A DNA stretch of 57,281 nucleotides from positions 1 through 57,281 of the forward strand of contig JAVKOQ010000328.1 of the NCBI GenBank assembly GCA_031835245.1, given 5' to 3'. How positions within the stretch are numbered: the first letter of the stretch is position 1; every line of letters starts with the position of its first letter. The notes under the pieces are model-generated. The model had not been told where the DNA came from. It made no database searches and was given only the letters and a program-made list of their open reading frames with translations. The stretch is from Balamuthia mandrillaris. Taxonomy: Eukaryota; Discosea; Longamoebia; Balamuthiidae. The translations under genes and the position numbers were made by a program. Shown in pieces: positions 33,826 to 47,964 of the stretch.

Positions 33826-35489
33826 CTAGAAGAAAGTTTGGTGCATGAGTCCAACGGTTGGCGCAGCAGAGGAGGACTCCTCCTCAGAGCCGGCCTTGTT
33901 GTTGTGGTTGGAAGCTCTGGTCCTGCATTCACAGTCGTCGTCGTTGTCGTCGCCAACGCCGGGGATGGAGGGCAGGCCGCTGGGCAGACTGTTCACCAGG
34001 CAGGCCATGCGGTAGCTGTTGCTGAAGGTGTAGCTGCACATCTCACGCACCGACGTGGAGGAGAATGCCGTTGCTCTGCTGTTCACCGAGGCCTGGTTAT
34101 CAACCGCCACAAAGAAGGGGTTAACAAACAGCAAACAGAACGAAAAGGAGGAAGAGAAGAGGAACGTACGGCCATGATGTTGCTGGAATGGCGAGCTCCA
34201 AAGTTGTGGCCGATCTCATGGGCAGGGATGACCCAACGGGCATTGCCGCCCATGTAGCCGGTGATGCCGCATCCCCTGGTGGTGTACCTGCACACTGCGC
34301 TGTAGTAGGCCCTGCCGGCCACGCCGCTGCGGTCGGGCAGGCAGCCGGAGAGCAGGTGCCACAGGCCGATGGAGCGGTCGGTCTGCTTGGTCCTCCAGTT
34401 GCAGAAGGGGGTCAACCGGGTCTGCACGTCGGAGGGGCAGCTGTTGGTGTTGTAGCTGGAGGAGAAGGAGGAGGAAGAGGGGCTGGTGTTGATGACCAAG
34501 GACTTGAGGACAGGCTTGTTGCGGACGGCACGGTAGTAGTGGCCCTGCATGGTGTTGAAGATGTAGGTCACAGTGTTGCGGGTGCCGGTGGAGCCGCCTG
34601 CCTTGCGAACGTACTGGTTATCCGTGGCCACGCCCATGAGGAGATAGCTGGTTCGGGTGGGAGGGCAGCTGCGAGTAGCGCTGGCATCTCCAAACACCTC
34701 TTCTTGCTCCTCGTTGTCGTCTTGGCTGACATCGTCAGCAACTGTTCCACAGGAGATAGCAGCCTGCTCTTCTCTTTCGGCATGTTCGTCCTGGTCGTGA
34801 GAAGGAGGGTTGATGGTGCTGAGCTCGGAGAGGTTGTCCTTGAAGACCACCATGTTGTTGCCCAACATGTCCACCACCGAGTCCTCGCTGCTCCTCTTGG
34901 ACAGGGTGGGGTGAAGGTAGGTCGGCTCCACCACGTAGCTATCGCCGCTCTCTTCCTCCGACATGATGCTCATGTGGAAGATGCCCTTCTCCCGATCCAC
35001 CAGCACGGCAGAGACAGAGGCTCGTTCACGTCCATCGATGGTGGCCTCGCCGAGGTAGGCATTGCTCTCGGGAGCATAGGACTCCACCAGCTCGCCCTCG
35101 GAGAGAATGGAGACCACGGCCTGAGGGTGGAAGACTTCGGCGTTGTGGTGCAGCGAGGCGGAGAACTCACGCTGCAGGGCCTTGAAGGAGAGGGTCAGGG
35201 AGTGGCCGCTGTTAAAAGTGGAGTTGGTGACGGTGCGGCGTTGCATCATGCCTTTGGGGTTGGGATGGATTTGGAAGGTAATGCTCTCCAGCACTTCTCT
35301 TTCCTCAGGAAGTTCTCTCGAGCGAGCTAGACATGGGTTTAAGTTAGTGGAAAGGGAGGAAGGAGAAAGTGAAGGAACAAACGAACCATAAATGTCGCCA
35401 AAGTCGACTTCTTCGGCGACCGCGGAGGCAGCCATGCAGCACAGGAACAAAGCTCCGGCAAACAGCATGAACAAACTTTTGGTTTGCAT
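33826..35489 (-). CDS. secreted ADAM/reprolysin-like (M12B) zinc metalloprotease
   Basis: Predicted exons on the minus strand are 35489-35387, 35326-34170 and 34092-33826, giving 508 residues. Residues 1-~25 are a signal peptide with core LFMLFAGALFLCCMAASAVA. A propeptide-like region follows; it includes SGDSYVVEPTYLHP, as in reprolysin prodomains. The catalytic domain runs from ~250 (SYLLMGVATDNQYV) to the zinc site HEIGHNFGARH, followed at once by SSNIMA, a probable Met-turn. The C-terminus is acidic and has several Cys. No disintegrin domain or membrane helix is visible. The enzyme would cut extracellular or surface proteins. The zinc ligands and catalytic Glu are all present. Intron 1 is only 60 bp. 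Intron 2 falls inside the Met-turn block. Confidence 0.86.
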
Positions 35490-36494
35490 TTCGTTTATGT
35501 AGTTCAGTTCAGTTCAGTTTGTTTGTTTGGTTGGTTGTTTGTCGGTGATGGAAAGGAAGAAGAAGCAGAACACAAAGAGTCCGTTTAAATACCTGTTTGG
35601 AGACACAACTCGAGGATTCCTATATAGGATGGGTCACAAACATCTGTTGCTTATTACAAAAGCACCAACAGAACCATGGATCTATGCGGTGGAGTCACGA
35701 GGTCAATATATCTCCCTTTTTCCTTTTGTCTTGCTGCGTTTCTCCCTCCGAACGGGGCAGGGGCCACTCCCATCCCTTCTTCCTTCAATTCATTTCCCTT
35801 GCTCTCTGATGCCAAGCCCAAAGTGGTTCTGGGAATGCGAGACATGTTTGAAAAGCAAGAAGGAACTGTTCGGTCCTTTTTCTGTATGAGCTTCACCGGA
35901 GTCAGCGACGAAAGAGGGCAGAATGGTCTATAACCATGAATGCACAGATATCGACCAAATAAATTATGTTTATTCTGTTACAAAGACAATAAATAAATTG
36001 GGGTTTTGTGACATGTTTGAAAAGCAAGCCAAAAATAAAAAAAATGAATTACAGGAAAAAAACAGCGGTGAAAGGAAGCACCGGTACCCCCCCGCTCGGC
36101 TGACGACGCTTCATGCAATCCTGTTGACGGTCGAACGAACCGGACGACCTTCGTCGTCCATCCTTTTCTTCCATATTCCATTAACCAATGTCTACAAAAA
36201 AATATTAATGGCGACATAACGTCGACGTGAAATACAGTGTCGACACAAAAAGAAATATTTATTCATTTACTATTATTATTTATTTTTTCATTATTCGGTA
36301 AAGAGCCAAAGAGAAGAGGAGAGCGGACGACAAAGCGAACAGCAGAAAGAGGAACGAGCAACACAGACGACATGCTAGAAAAAGAAACAAGAGAGAGGGA
36401 GATAACAAACCGGGAAAAAAAATAGGCAAACAAGAAAAGATATATAAATAGTAAAATTAAGATATCACAGTAGGGATGAATGAATGAAGCATCA
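35490..36494. other. 1-kb intergenic region upstream of the metalloprotease gene
   Basis: Short ORFs (35676-35933, 35923-36219) do not match anything known to me. The segment GACATGTTTGAAAAGCAAG occurs twice, near 35842 and 36010. Two GTCGAC sites lie at about 36222 and 36239. A palindromic TATA-like word CCTATATAGG is near 35620, about 130 bp upstream of the metalloprotease start on its strand. Confidence 0.5.
35619..35628 (-). promoter_or_regulatory. possible TATA box of the metalloprotease gene
   Basis: CCTATATAGG is a perfect palindrome about 130 bp upstream of the start codon at 35489. The distance suits a core promoter with a long leader. It is supported by sequence and position only. 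Confidence 0.3.
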
Positions 36495-37621
36495 TCATTT
36501 TGGGACGCGAACAATGTCTCTCCAAAGGCCGATAAGGTTCTGTTTCACGTCGAACGCCTCCTCCCTGACACGAAACTCGAAGGGGGCCTCCCCATCCACT
36601 ATTTTACGGTCAAGCGCCCAGTTAAACAGGGATGAATGTTGACCCATTTCCTAATGATCACTTTCATGTCCCACTCTTCAGGAAACTCCAATGCCAATAA
36701 CAGATCTTCGTGGCTTCGTTCGCTTGTCTGGTCATTGCTACGTTAGCCAAAAGAAGGAGAAGAAGAAGAAGAAGAACAAGAACAAGAACAAGACACTGAG
36801 AAGAACAAGAAGAATATAGAAACAATACACAGAGATACGAACAGTAATGAGCTGTAACGCTTCCTCCCCGCTGCAAACCATCATGGCTTTGGTGGAAGCC
36901 ACGATCAACGCCACCAACCTCGCGTTCTCATCCTCTCTCGCGTTCTCCACTTGTTCTTCCTGCTCCATTCGCTCCAGCTCTTCTTCAAACAGTCTCATCG
37001 TCTTGTCTCCTGCAATCGTCGCGTCCTTGGGCGAACGAGTGGACAGCCGAACAAACGCTCCTCCGTCTTCACCTTCTCCTCCAACAAACGCTTTGATGGC
37101 GTTGTTGATGCGTTCTTTGAGTTGAGATAGAAGATGGAGTTCTTCTTCTTCTGCTTTAGCTTGTTCTTTGCCGCATTCTTGTCTTTGTTTTTGTTGATAA
37201 GTGGAGACTATGGCACGAGCCTCTTCTGGCGAGAGGTTCAAGAATGTTGTTTCAAAAGTGTATTCCTATTGTTTTGTTAAAGTTAACCAACATGTAACAC
37301 AACAAATAAAGAAAAAACATAAAAAAAAAAAGAAAAAATAAGAAAAAAAAAAAGAAATGCACACCTTAAGCTGAGGATACCAGTTTTCAAGGTTGACGGC
37401 ATGAATGTTGTTCTTAAAGTCCTGTACTCCCGACCTGTTGCATTTGTTGCACTCTGGTATGGCGTTCAAAAAACAGGTCGATGTTTGTTTGGTATCAAAA
37501 AACAAGAAAAGAAAAGAAAAGAATAGATACCATCCAGAAGAGGCCCGCTTCGGTCTTTGAGTTCTTGCACGGTGCGCAGCCCTCCTTTCTTGCGTTGCAG
37601 CTCTTCCGCCAGAAGAGACAT
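36495..37621 (-). pseudogene. D123-like ATP-grasp gene, copy A, core deleted
   Basis: Exons on the minus strand are 37621-37531, 37453-37365, 37265-36843 and 36727-36599, with the same intron positions as copy B downstream on the same strand. Matching blocks are AVNLENWYPQLK, YTFETTFLNLSPEEARAIV, AFVRLSTRSPKDATIAG and TSERSHEDLLLALEFPEEWD. After KWVNIHP the gene jumps directly into the end of the last exon: the block that in copy B spans two exons, with EFRGFV and VIELNP, is missing. The join shifts the frame and a stop follows at 36599. In the next frame the lost C-terminus (LFNWALDRKIVDGEAPFEF) is still readable to 36495. The product would be 243 residues and lack the ATP-grasp core, so I call it a pseudogene; a truncated protein cannot be excluded. 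Confidence 0.8.
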
Positions 37622-37928
37622 GGTAACGAGTTTCTCTTTGTGTGTTTGTTCTCTTGGATTTTAATCCTAAAATTGAAGATTATTCGTTTTTTGATTTTTG
37701 ATTGAATAATCTTGATCATAGATCACATTTTTGATTTTTGGTTGGAAGATCACGTTGAAATTTTCTTTTTCTTTTTTCTTTTCTTTTCTTTTTTTTCTTC
37801 TTTCTTTTTATTCTTTCTTTTTCTGTTTCTTTTTCTTTTTCTTTTTCTTTTTCTTTTTCTTTTTCGTTTCGGAGCAGTTTATTACAGCAGTAGTATATAA
37901 AAAGAACCGGGTAGGAGAAATACGCGAA
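37622..37928. other. spacer between the D123-like copies with (TTTC)n repeat
   Basis: It holds a T-rich stretch with TTTTC units from about 37758 to 37866 and an AT-rich patch with repeated TTTTTGATTTTTG words near 37685-37745. The promoter of copy A should lie here, since copy B ends at 37929. Confidence 0.6.
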
Positions 37929-39292
37929 TCAGGGAGAGGTCGAAGAAGGTGCGCGCACAATATCTTTCCAGAGATCAATGATGGTTGCTTTGACGTCGAA
38001 TGGAGCCTCCCGGAAGCGAAACTCAAAGGGGGCCTCTCCCTCCAGGATGCTGCGATCTGTCTTCCAACTGAACAAGCTTGCATCTGTTCCACTTTTGGTT
38101 GAAGATGAGAAATGCGAAGAGAGAAAAATGAAGAGAGAAGGAAGAAGAAAGAAGAGTGAAGAGAAGAGGCGAAGCAGAGAAGAGGAGAGGTGAAGAGAAG
38201 GGAGAGGGTTTGTACTTGTGGTAAGGATTGAGCTCAATAACGAGAACTTGGCCATCATCAAGAATGGCAAAGTCGATGATGAAGTTATCAATTGGAATGA
38301 GCCCCTTCACTTTGTCGTAACACTCTGCAAGCGCAATGTAAGTAAAGAAGAACAGCCACAAAGACCGAAACGATAAGACCGAGGAAGCAGCGAAAGAACA
38401 GAAAGAAGACAACGAGAGAAAACCTTGAATTTTGGCACAGATGGAGTCTTTATGCTTCAGCAGTTGAGGAAAGAATGCGACATAAAAGTACTGTGAAAGT
38501 GCTGTAAGGTTCTTGTTGTAGACGAATCCTCTAAACTCCATTGCTTGATGCACACGTTCCAAAGAAAAGTGAGTTACCCTCAGAACTATAGTAAACAACA
38601 AAGGAAGAACACGTACAAGGATGAATGTCAACCCATTTGCGAATGATGACCTTCATGTCCCATTTCTCTGGGAACTCTAGCGCAAGCACCAAGTCTTCAT
38701 AGCTTCGTTCGCTTGTCTAGAATGAACAACGTAACTTAAGAAAGCCCACAAAAGAACAAGAGAGAATAGAGGAAACGATGAACAAGAAGAATAAAGGCAA
38801 AGGCAGAGGTAAAGATGCGTACAATGAAGAGCTTTAAAGCTTCGTCTCCGGTTCTAACCATCATCACTTTCGTGGAAGCCACAAGCAGAGCCACCAACCT
38901 CGAATTCTCATCCTCTCTCACGTTGATGCCACTTTGGCCTTCTTCCTTCTGTTCTCTCTCTTCCATTCGTTCCAGTTCCTCTTCAAAGAGCTGCATGGTC
39001 TTCTCGCCAGCGATGGTGGCATCTTTCGGTGAACGTGAGGAGAGGCGAACAAACGCTCCTCCTCCTGCTCCTTCCTCCACAACGAACGGTTTCAAGGCCT
39101 CATCGATGCGTTGGGACAATGATGCTAACACCGATTGTTGTTCAGCAGCTTCAGCGTCTTGTTCTTGTTGTTGTGGTTGGTGGCTTTTATTGCATTTGTG
39201 AACGGCTAAGATGGAGCGAGCCTCCTCCAACGACAAGTTCAGGAACGCTGTCTCGAACGTGTATTGCTATGTGATATATATTAAACGAAGCC

Positions 39293-39359
<67 letters not shown>

Positions 39360-39627
39360 GAAAGAACAACAGAGAAAACAGAAGTTAGGATACCTGAAGC
39401 TGCGAGTACCAGTTTTCGAGGTTGACGGCGTTAATGTGTTCTCTGAGGCGCTTCACTTCCGGCGAGACGTCTAAAGCAAGAAGAACCGCTTAGCTTGTTT
39501 TACTCTGTTTGAAAAGAAAACACACAAGAGCTGAAGTACCGGCGGTAAGGACAGGCACGCTTCGGTCTTTGGTCTCTATGCTTCGCAACCGTTCCCTTCG
39601 CCTTGCGAGCTCCTCTGCCATTTGCAT
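37929..39627 (-). CDS. D123/CDC123-like ATP-grasp protein, copy B (intact)
   Basis: Predicted exons on the minus strand are 39627-39540, 39470-39394, 39266-38823, 38716-38617, 38543-38424, 38324-38216 and 38091-37929, giving 366 residues. The D123 pattern is complete: AFVRLSSRSPKDA (compare KPSWSAPKDA), KVIIRKWVDIHP, then MEFRGFVYNKNLTALSQY, FIIDFAILDDGQVLVIELNP and TDASLFSWKTD. These correspond to the nucleotide- and Mg-binding residues of the ATP-grasp fold. CDC123 assembles translation factor eIF2; this protein is more divergent and may belong to the related D123-like/R2K branch, so its partner is unknown. It starts at the first of two nearby in-frame ATGs. Intron 2 carries a (TC)n repeat on the sense strand (39293-39358). 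Confidence 0.83.
39293..39358 (-). repeat. (TC)n microsatellite in an intron of D123-like copy B
   Basis: It reads as (GA)n on the plus strand and (TC)n on the sense strand, about 30 units with one interruption. Confidence 0.95.
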
Positions 39628-39828
39628 TTTTTTCGATCTCTTCTCTCTCTCTCTCTCTTTCTCTGTTCAACAGTTGCTGTTTGTTGTTAAGCGAAACGAA
39701 AAGGTAAACGAGCGTTAAAAGTTTTGCTTTTGTAACGTTACTAAGTGTTTTATATTACCGCCACCTTAACAAGTTGGCGGCGTGTGTTGAAGAAGCAAAG
39801 AAGCAGAGAAGCAGAGAGAGAGGATAGT

Positions 39829-41936
<2,108 letters not shown>

Positions 41937-41944
<8 letters not shown>

Positions 41945-42050
41945 TTTCAAGACGACACGGTGAAATAAAACGTCGACATATTATTTGCGGACATTGAGAC
42001 GACGTGAGAATTTTGATGTCGACAATGGAAACTTCCAGTTTTTTGTCGAC
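41937..42050. promoter_or_regulatory. four GTCGAC palindromes in the divergent PP2C/PIG-W promoter
   Basis: GTCGAC occurs at 41937, 41972, 42018 and 42045, within 114 bp of a divergent promoter only 161 bp long. Two copies are in the wider palindrome TGTCGACA. The regulatory role is inferred from clustering. Confidence 0.45.
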
Positions 42051-42105
42051 TATAGGACGAAAGAAGAAGGGAGAGGGAAGTAACGCAGTTCTGTAAAAAA
42101 ATACG

Positions 42106-44311
42106 ATGGATAGCTACAAGCAGCAGAAAGAACAGTTTGTGAGTGGACATGAAGGTGGCTCCGCTCTTGAGCTCGCTTTGCTGCTTCTTGTTTTACCTGT
42201 ACTCCATCCATCCATCCGTCCATCTCTTCTTCTTTTGTTCATCTTTCTCACAACAAAATCAAAATTTGTTTGGTAGGTCTCAACGTTGGCTCACAGGGTC
42301 GTTGCCTCGACGATGAGACAGTTCTCTTTCGTGGTGGACTTTGCGTTGTTGGTAATGCCCATGTTGCTGGTGTTCACGCTGCCACAGCATATGCTCCTCA
42401 TTTATGCCGCCTTGGCTGCTGTTACGTTTGCCTTTGCTGCCTATTCTCAACTGTTCGTGAGTTCTCACCTTTGCTTCCTCGGCTCTTTCTTACTCCGCGT
42501 CTCTCTTCTCTTCTTCGCCTTCACTCTCTTCTCTCTTCTCTCTCTTCTCTCTTCTCTCTTCTCTCTTCTCTCTTCTCTCTTCTCTCTTCTCTCTTCTCTC
42601 TTCTCCCTTCTCCCTTCTCTCTTCTCTCTTCTCTCTTCTCTCTTCTCTCTTCTCTTTTCTCTTTTCTACTCGCTTCTTTCTCACTTTCTCTCCTTCAATG
42701 ACTCTAATACTCTTTCAAAAAAGTGTATTGCAAAAGCCACTCTTTCAAAGCTCTTACAAAGAGAGAAATGTGAAGAAGACTGACGACAACACAACAACGT
42801 CAGCAGCACATTTGGAACCTTTACAGCAACAACGAAAGCCTTTTCTCACTTACTATCGCAGTGGGATGATGCTGGCTACCTGCATTTGCATTCTAGCAGT
42901 AGACTTTCCGATCTTTCCTCGACGCTTTGCCAAGACCGAGAGCTATGGCTTGTCCTTGGTAGTTTCTTTTTTCAGTGTTCTTCTTCAACTTCTGCTTAAC
43001 CGTTATTCTTATCCTTCGCTTACTGCTTTTCTATCTTCTTTGTATTGCGTTTGAATTCAACTAAGATGGACATAGGAGTGGGTTGCTTTGTGCTGTCTGC
43101 AGCGCTTACGTATAGGGAAGGAAAAGAACGGAATGGATTATTGCGATGCATCTACAGAGCCCTGCCTCTGCTCATTCTTGGCTTTGTTCGGCTCGCCATG
43201 GTCAAAGGCACAGACTATCAGGTATACTAATTCTTCTTCTGCCTTCTACGTTTTATTTATATGTCATAAACAGGAACACGTTAGCGAGTATGGAGTGCAT
43301 TGGAACTTTTTCTTTACCCTTGCATTCATTTCGTTTCTTGCAAGCATGCTAAGTTTACCTGTCTCGTATAGTGCACTTTTTGGCTTTGCTCTGTTGACTG
43401 GTTCGCTTTTCTCCGCCCTTCCTCTTATCTTTCGCTGTTTGCACTATCTCATTGCAACAAAAAAAGGCTATCAGTTTTGCCTGAGTAACATGGGCTTAAG
43501 AGAATACATTCTGGAACATCCACGAACCAACTTGTTTCATCAAAACAAAGAAGGCTTTTGCAGTTCCATTGGTATTTAACTTCCGGCACTTTTTTCTACT
43601 TACGCCTTTTTCATGTTGTTCACACGTTTTTTGATATCCTTGGCAAAGGTTACTTGGCGTTATACTTTATAGGCGCACAATTGGGTAACTTTGTGTTGCG
43701 TTCGGAAGGGCGCGGCCGGAAAGAGTGGAGGTCGGTATTTCAACGCCTCTTTCTACTCAGCCTTCTCTTCTGGGCGTTAGCACTCGTTGCTGAACACTTT
43801 ATTGAACCAAGTTCACGACGCATGGTACTTTTTTCCGATTCTTCTCTCTGCCTTCTATTCTGCTGCTTTATATCTATCTTTCCTCTCTTCCATATTGCCT
43901 TTAATGTTATTTACCTCAAAATGTATTTGTAGGTGAATGCTACATATGTCTTCTACACCTTGGCTCTCAACCTACAAACGTTATGGCCCTTGCTATGTTT
44001 GGACCTTGTTCTTGTTTCCGCTCCTTCTTCACCTACTAACTTGGCCGCTGCAATCAACCGCAATCAACTTTTCTTCTTTCTTTTGGTTCGTTTTTCCTTC
44101 TTTTGTTTCTCTCATACTTTGTTTCTCACTCTGCGTTTTTTTTTTCCACCTTGTGCAGTGCAACTTGTTAGTTGGTGTGGTCAACTTTGGAATGAAGACC
44201 ATCTTTGCCAGCGACACAACCGCTCTCACAGTTTTGACCGCCTACCTCCTCATCGCCTCCATCGTCGCCTCTGTTCTGCATGTTTATAACATCACCATTA
44301 AATTCTGGTAA
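42106..44311 (+). CDS. PIGW: GPI-anchor inositol acyltransferase PIG-W/GWT1
   Basis: Predicted exons are 42106-42198, 42277-42456, 42737-42958, 43066-43221, 43274-43571, 43649-43824, 43933-44085 and 44159-44311, giving 476 residues; human PIGW has 504 and yeast Gwt1 490. The start [19 protein letters not shown] fits the family's short N-terminus with a conserved phenylalanine and glycine. The strongest block is [20 protein letters not shown] with [12 protein letters not shown], followed by [27 protein letters not shown]. About 12-13 membrane helices are predicted. The enzyme acylates the inositol of GPI precursors in the endoplasmic reticulum, using acyl-CoA. Intron 2 carries a TCTCTTC minisatellite. 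It is convergent with the RasGEF gene, stops 31 bp apart. Confidence 0.93.
42528..42665 (+). repeat. (TCTCTTC)n minisatellite in PIG-W intron 2
   Basis: A seven-base unit repeats about 19 times with few changes. It is pyrimidine-only on the sense strand. Confidence 0.92.
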
Positions 44312-44342
44312 TATATTTAAAATAAGAAATACAAAAACTGTA

Positions 44343-45468
44343 TCAAGGCAACTCAGAAGGCTTTTCGATGCCTCTTGGCTCTCGTTTCAAGCTCAAGTTA
44401 TACATGTCGTTCTCTTCCATCTCCTCCATGGGCAAGTTCTTGAGAAACGCCACGACACCGGCGTCCACCGTGAAGCTGTATTCCGTCTGCTGGTATTGTT
44501 GAACCTCGCTGATGACGTCGTAGATGAGCTCTCTTTTCTTGAAGTTTATGAGGTCCCCAATGAAGTCAGGATTGCCATCCTCAATGAAGGTGAGGTCAGT
44601 CAAGTAAACTCCTCTGTTTTCGTTGTCGCAACAAACGAAAGAAAGTAATAAGTAAAGTTCGGTTAAACGAGGAGAGAGAGAGAGATAAGTACAAGTAAGG
44701 CAACAGAGGAGGATTGACAGAGTGAAGCCGCTCTCGATAGCAACTATAGTTCTTTCCGCCGAGCACTTCTTGTATGTCATGTATTTGCTTTTTTTGTGTG
44801 TGGTGTTAGCAACAGAAAAAACAATAGTAAAGCAAGAAGAGACATACATCCCAAAGACGAGAGGCCACTTCATCTCGTGTAAATCGAAGTCGGTGAACAG
44901 CGGCGTTGTTTATGCCAGAAATGATGGCCAACGATGCGTTGAAGTTGTTATAGTCGAACAGTTGCTGCATGTTGTTAAACGGGTTAGAAATACGAAGAAA
45001 GCCTAAAGAAGAGAGAGCAAACGAACAATGGCAAGTTCCAAGTATTTGGTCATCAACTTGGCGCGTTTCTTGAGCTTATCTTCCCGAAGAATGCTGCTCG
45101 ATATCCAACGCGACACCTTGTTGAAGAGTTGGATCAATGATCTCACATTTGGCGCTCTGTGATGGTACTTCTCCTTGTTCCATGCTTGGTTCAACAACTC
45201 TACTGGCTGGTGTGTTGTGTTTTGGTTGTTTTGGTGAGAAAGAATGCACAAAGGGTTGGAAGAACAAAGAATAAAGAGAAACCATACCTGGATAGCACGA
45301 AAGATGGCAAACTCAACAACACAAAAGTGTTGAGCAAGAGTCTTCACATCAAAGTTGTTGAGGTAGTCCGGCTCTTGCCCTTTCAGGATCTTTGAAATGC
45401 CTCCGCCTGAGCCTTTGGTTTGGGTTGCTCTATTTGCTGTTTCCCCTCTTCGTTGTTCAATCTTTGAA

Positions 45469-45505
<37 letters not shown>

Positions 45506-47932
45506 CATAACATGAGCAACAAACCATAACACATTATGAAAACAAAAAACAAACCTGTCTTCGAATGATACGAGAAAGCTGCTTGGCCCATTTCTCGCTC
45601 CAATCCTTTCTCTTCTCATCCTTTGTTATATCGTCTATAAAGGCGTTCACCCGCTTTATAAGGTCATAGTCAAAGTCTGCAAAACGAGTCTTCATCCAAA
45701 GTCCCAACACGTTGACGACACGTATTTGAATGGGGAGAACCATATGCTTGATCCATTGCTCCTCCGGAACATCACCTTTGGTCGAGAGGGGAACGTTGAA
45801 GCGTTGCATCAACTTCTCGAAGAGTACTTGTGGCGTTGTGAAGGATTGGAATGTAGTTATGAATGTTTTCACAAAGCCCAAATCTATTGTTAATGAAGAA
45901 CTGTTATGAGAAGAAAGAGAAAGAAGAAAGAGAAGGAAGAAAGAATAAAGAATAAAAGACTAACCGTGACAATACTCGTGAGTTAGTCGAATAACAAGTT
46001 GATTCAAGGTACCGGCTTTGATTCCCTTTGCAAAGAAGGAAGAGCGAGACTCGTTCGGGCTTGTAATCTTCGTTCCAAACTTCTGCACCGAAGTAATCCC
46101 TCTCTTCTGATAGATAACCGTTCCTTCTGCTCCTTGAGGCTCTTGCCAAATATCTACATCCGCATTCGAAGAAGAAGATGGAGTAATGGCTGAAGACGTT
46201 GAAGAGGAAGGTGGAGATAAAGGAAGAATGACAGAAGGTTTTATCGGAGAAGAGTCTGTTGGTTTTTGTTGAGCTGAGGCAGAAGATGTCGGAGAAGAAT
46301 TAGAATGAAGAGCTCTCGAAAAGACGTTTAAGAGATGGAGCAAAGCCTCTCCCAGTCGAAGGGCTTGTCTCTTGATCTCCTCCAACTCTTCCTTCTCTTG
46401 CGGCGTCAAGAAAATGATGAATGAGTTCTTCTCGTTATTGTTGAGTTGCCGTGAGCCGATCACCTTCTTCAACATCGATTGTCTCATCAGCTTTTTCTTT
46501 TCTTTCTCGTCTTCGAGCTCTTCCTTGCTGCTGCTGCTGTTGGTCTTAGGATAGAGAAAGTCGTACTTGGTTCGCCGAGGTTGAATGAACTTTTTAGCTT
46601 TGTGAAGCAGCTCCCAGGCTTGAATGCGAAAGTTGGTGACCTGCTCCAAGAGGGAGAGCCGTTGTTGGGTGCTCTCCATGAGAAGAGCGCGTTTGCGAGC
46701 GGCTTCCAGCAGCTTTAAAAGGCGTTCTTGCGTATCGTTGCTCAGTCTCCATGCTGCTTCGGCTCCGCCTTCTCTGTTGTATGGTGGACGTCTCAGAAAC
46801 GGTGATGCATGCAACATAGAAAGACAACAAACAAACCCTATCTGCTGCGACACAGCGGCCAAGTCCTGCAAGCTATAAGCCAACTCCCTCGCCAAAGAGA
46901 ACACGGTCTCCTCCAGCCTGGCCGCCTTGTTGCTCTCCTCTCCGATGTCCTCCCATATGACGAGATGACCGGCGCTGCCGCCTCCTTTGGCCTCGTTGTC
47001 CATCTTCTTGCTTCTCTCCTGGATGAGCCCCATCAAAGCTTTCTCCTGTAGAAATGGACGAACGATTACTCGAATGTGAAGGAGATGGTCGTTGATGAAG
47101 ATGACCGTGGAGCTGAACTCGCTTTGAGCGGAGGAAGAGGAATAAAGATAGGAAGAAGCAGAAAGAGGCGGAAGTTCAAACGAAGAAGGAGGAGGAGAAG
47201 GAGAAGAGGCAGAGGAAAACGATGAAGAAGAAACCGGGCCGTCACGAAGCAGCTGCCACGCGCTGGAACGAAGAGAGGGCAGAGCCTCGAAGATGCGTTG
47301 AGAGGAATGGTTCAGTTTGGGGAAGTAGAGGCCGCCGAAGCTTTGCTGGGTGGTGCGAGAGAGCAGGTTCACGGAGGAGCAGAGCTGCTCCACTCTTTTG
47401 GTGACAATATTGAGGGCTTGTTGCAACTCGTTTCTATGGTGGATGCTTAACATAAGAAGAAGAACAAGAAGAAGAAGAAGAAGAAGAAGAAGAAGGGCAA
47501 GAAGAAGAAGAAGAAGCAGAAGAAGAAGAACAAGAAGAAGAAGAAGAAGCAGAAGAAGAAGAACAAGAAGAAGAACAAGAAGAAGAAGAAGAAGAAGATG
47601 AAGAACAAGAAGAAGAAGTTATTAAACAACCTGGTGGGGTTATCAAGGGGTGCCAGCGCGCCTTCCCTCTTTTGCAGCATTTGCAGCCGCCTCATATAGG
47701 ACCTATGAATGCACTCCTTAACGGCCGTCACAGCGGCCACCACGTCCACTATAGCGGCGGAGATCTTACGGCAGGCGTCTACCTCCCGGTACATGCCCAA
47801 GTATTCGGAGAGCTCGCTGTCTATGGCCTTTATGGTGACCTTGCGAAGGCCCTTCTCCGAGTTTCTGTTCTTTTTAGAAGAGGAAGAGGAAGAAGAAGAA
47901 GAGGAGGAGGAAGAAGAAGGAGAAGCAGAATT

Positions 47933-47964
<32 letters not shown>

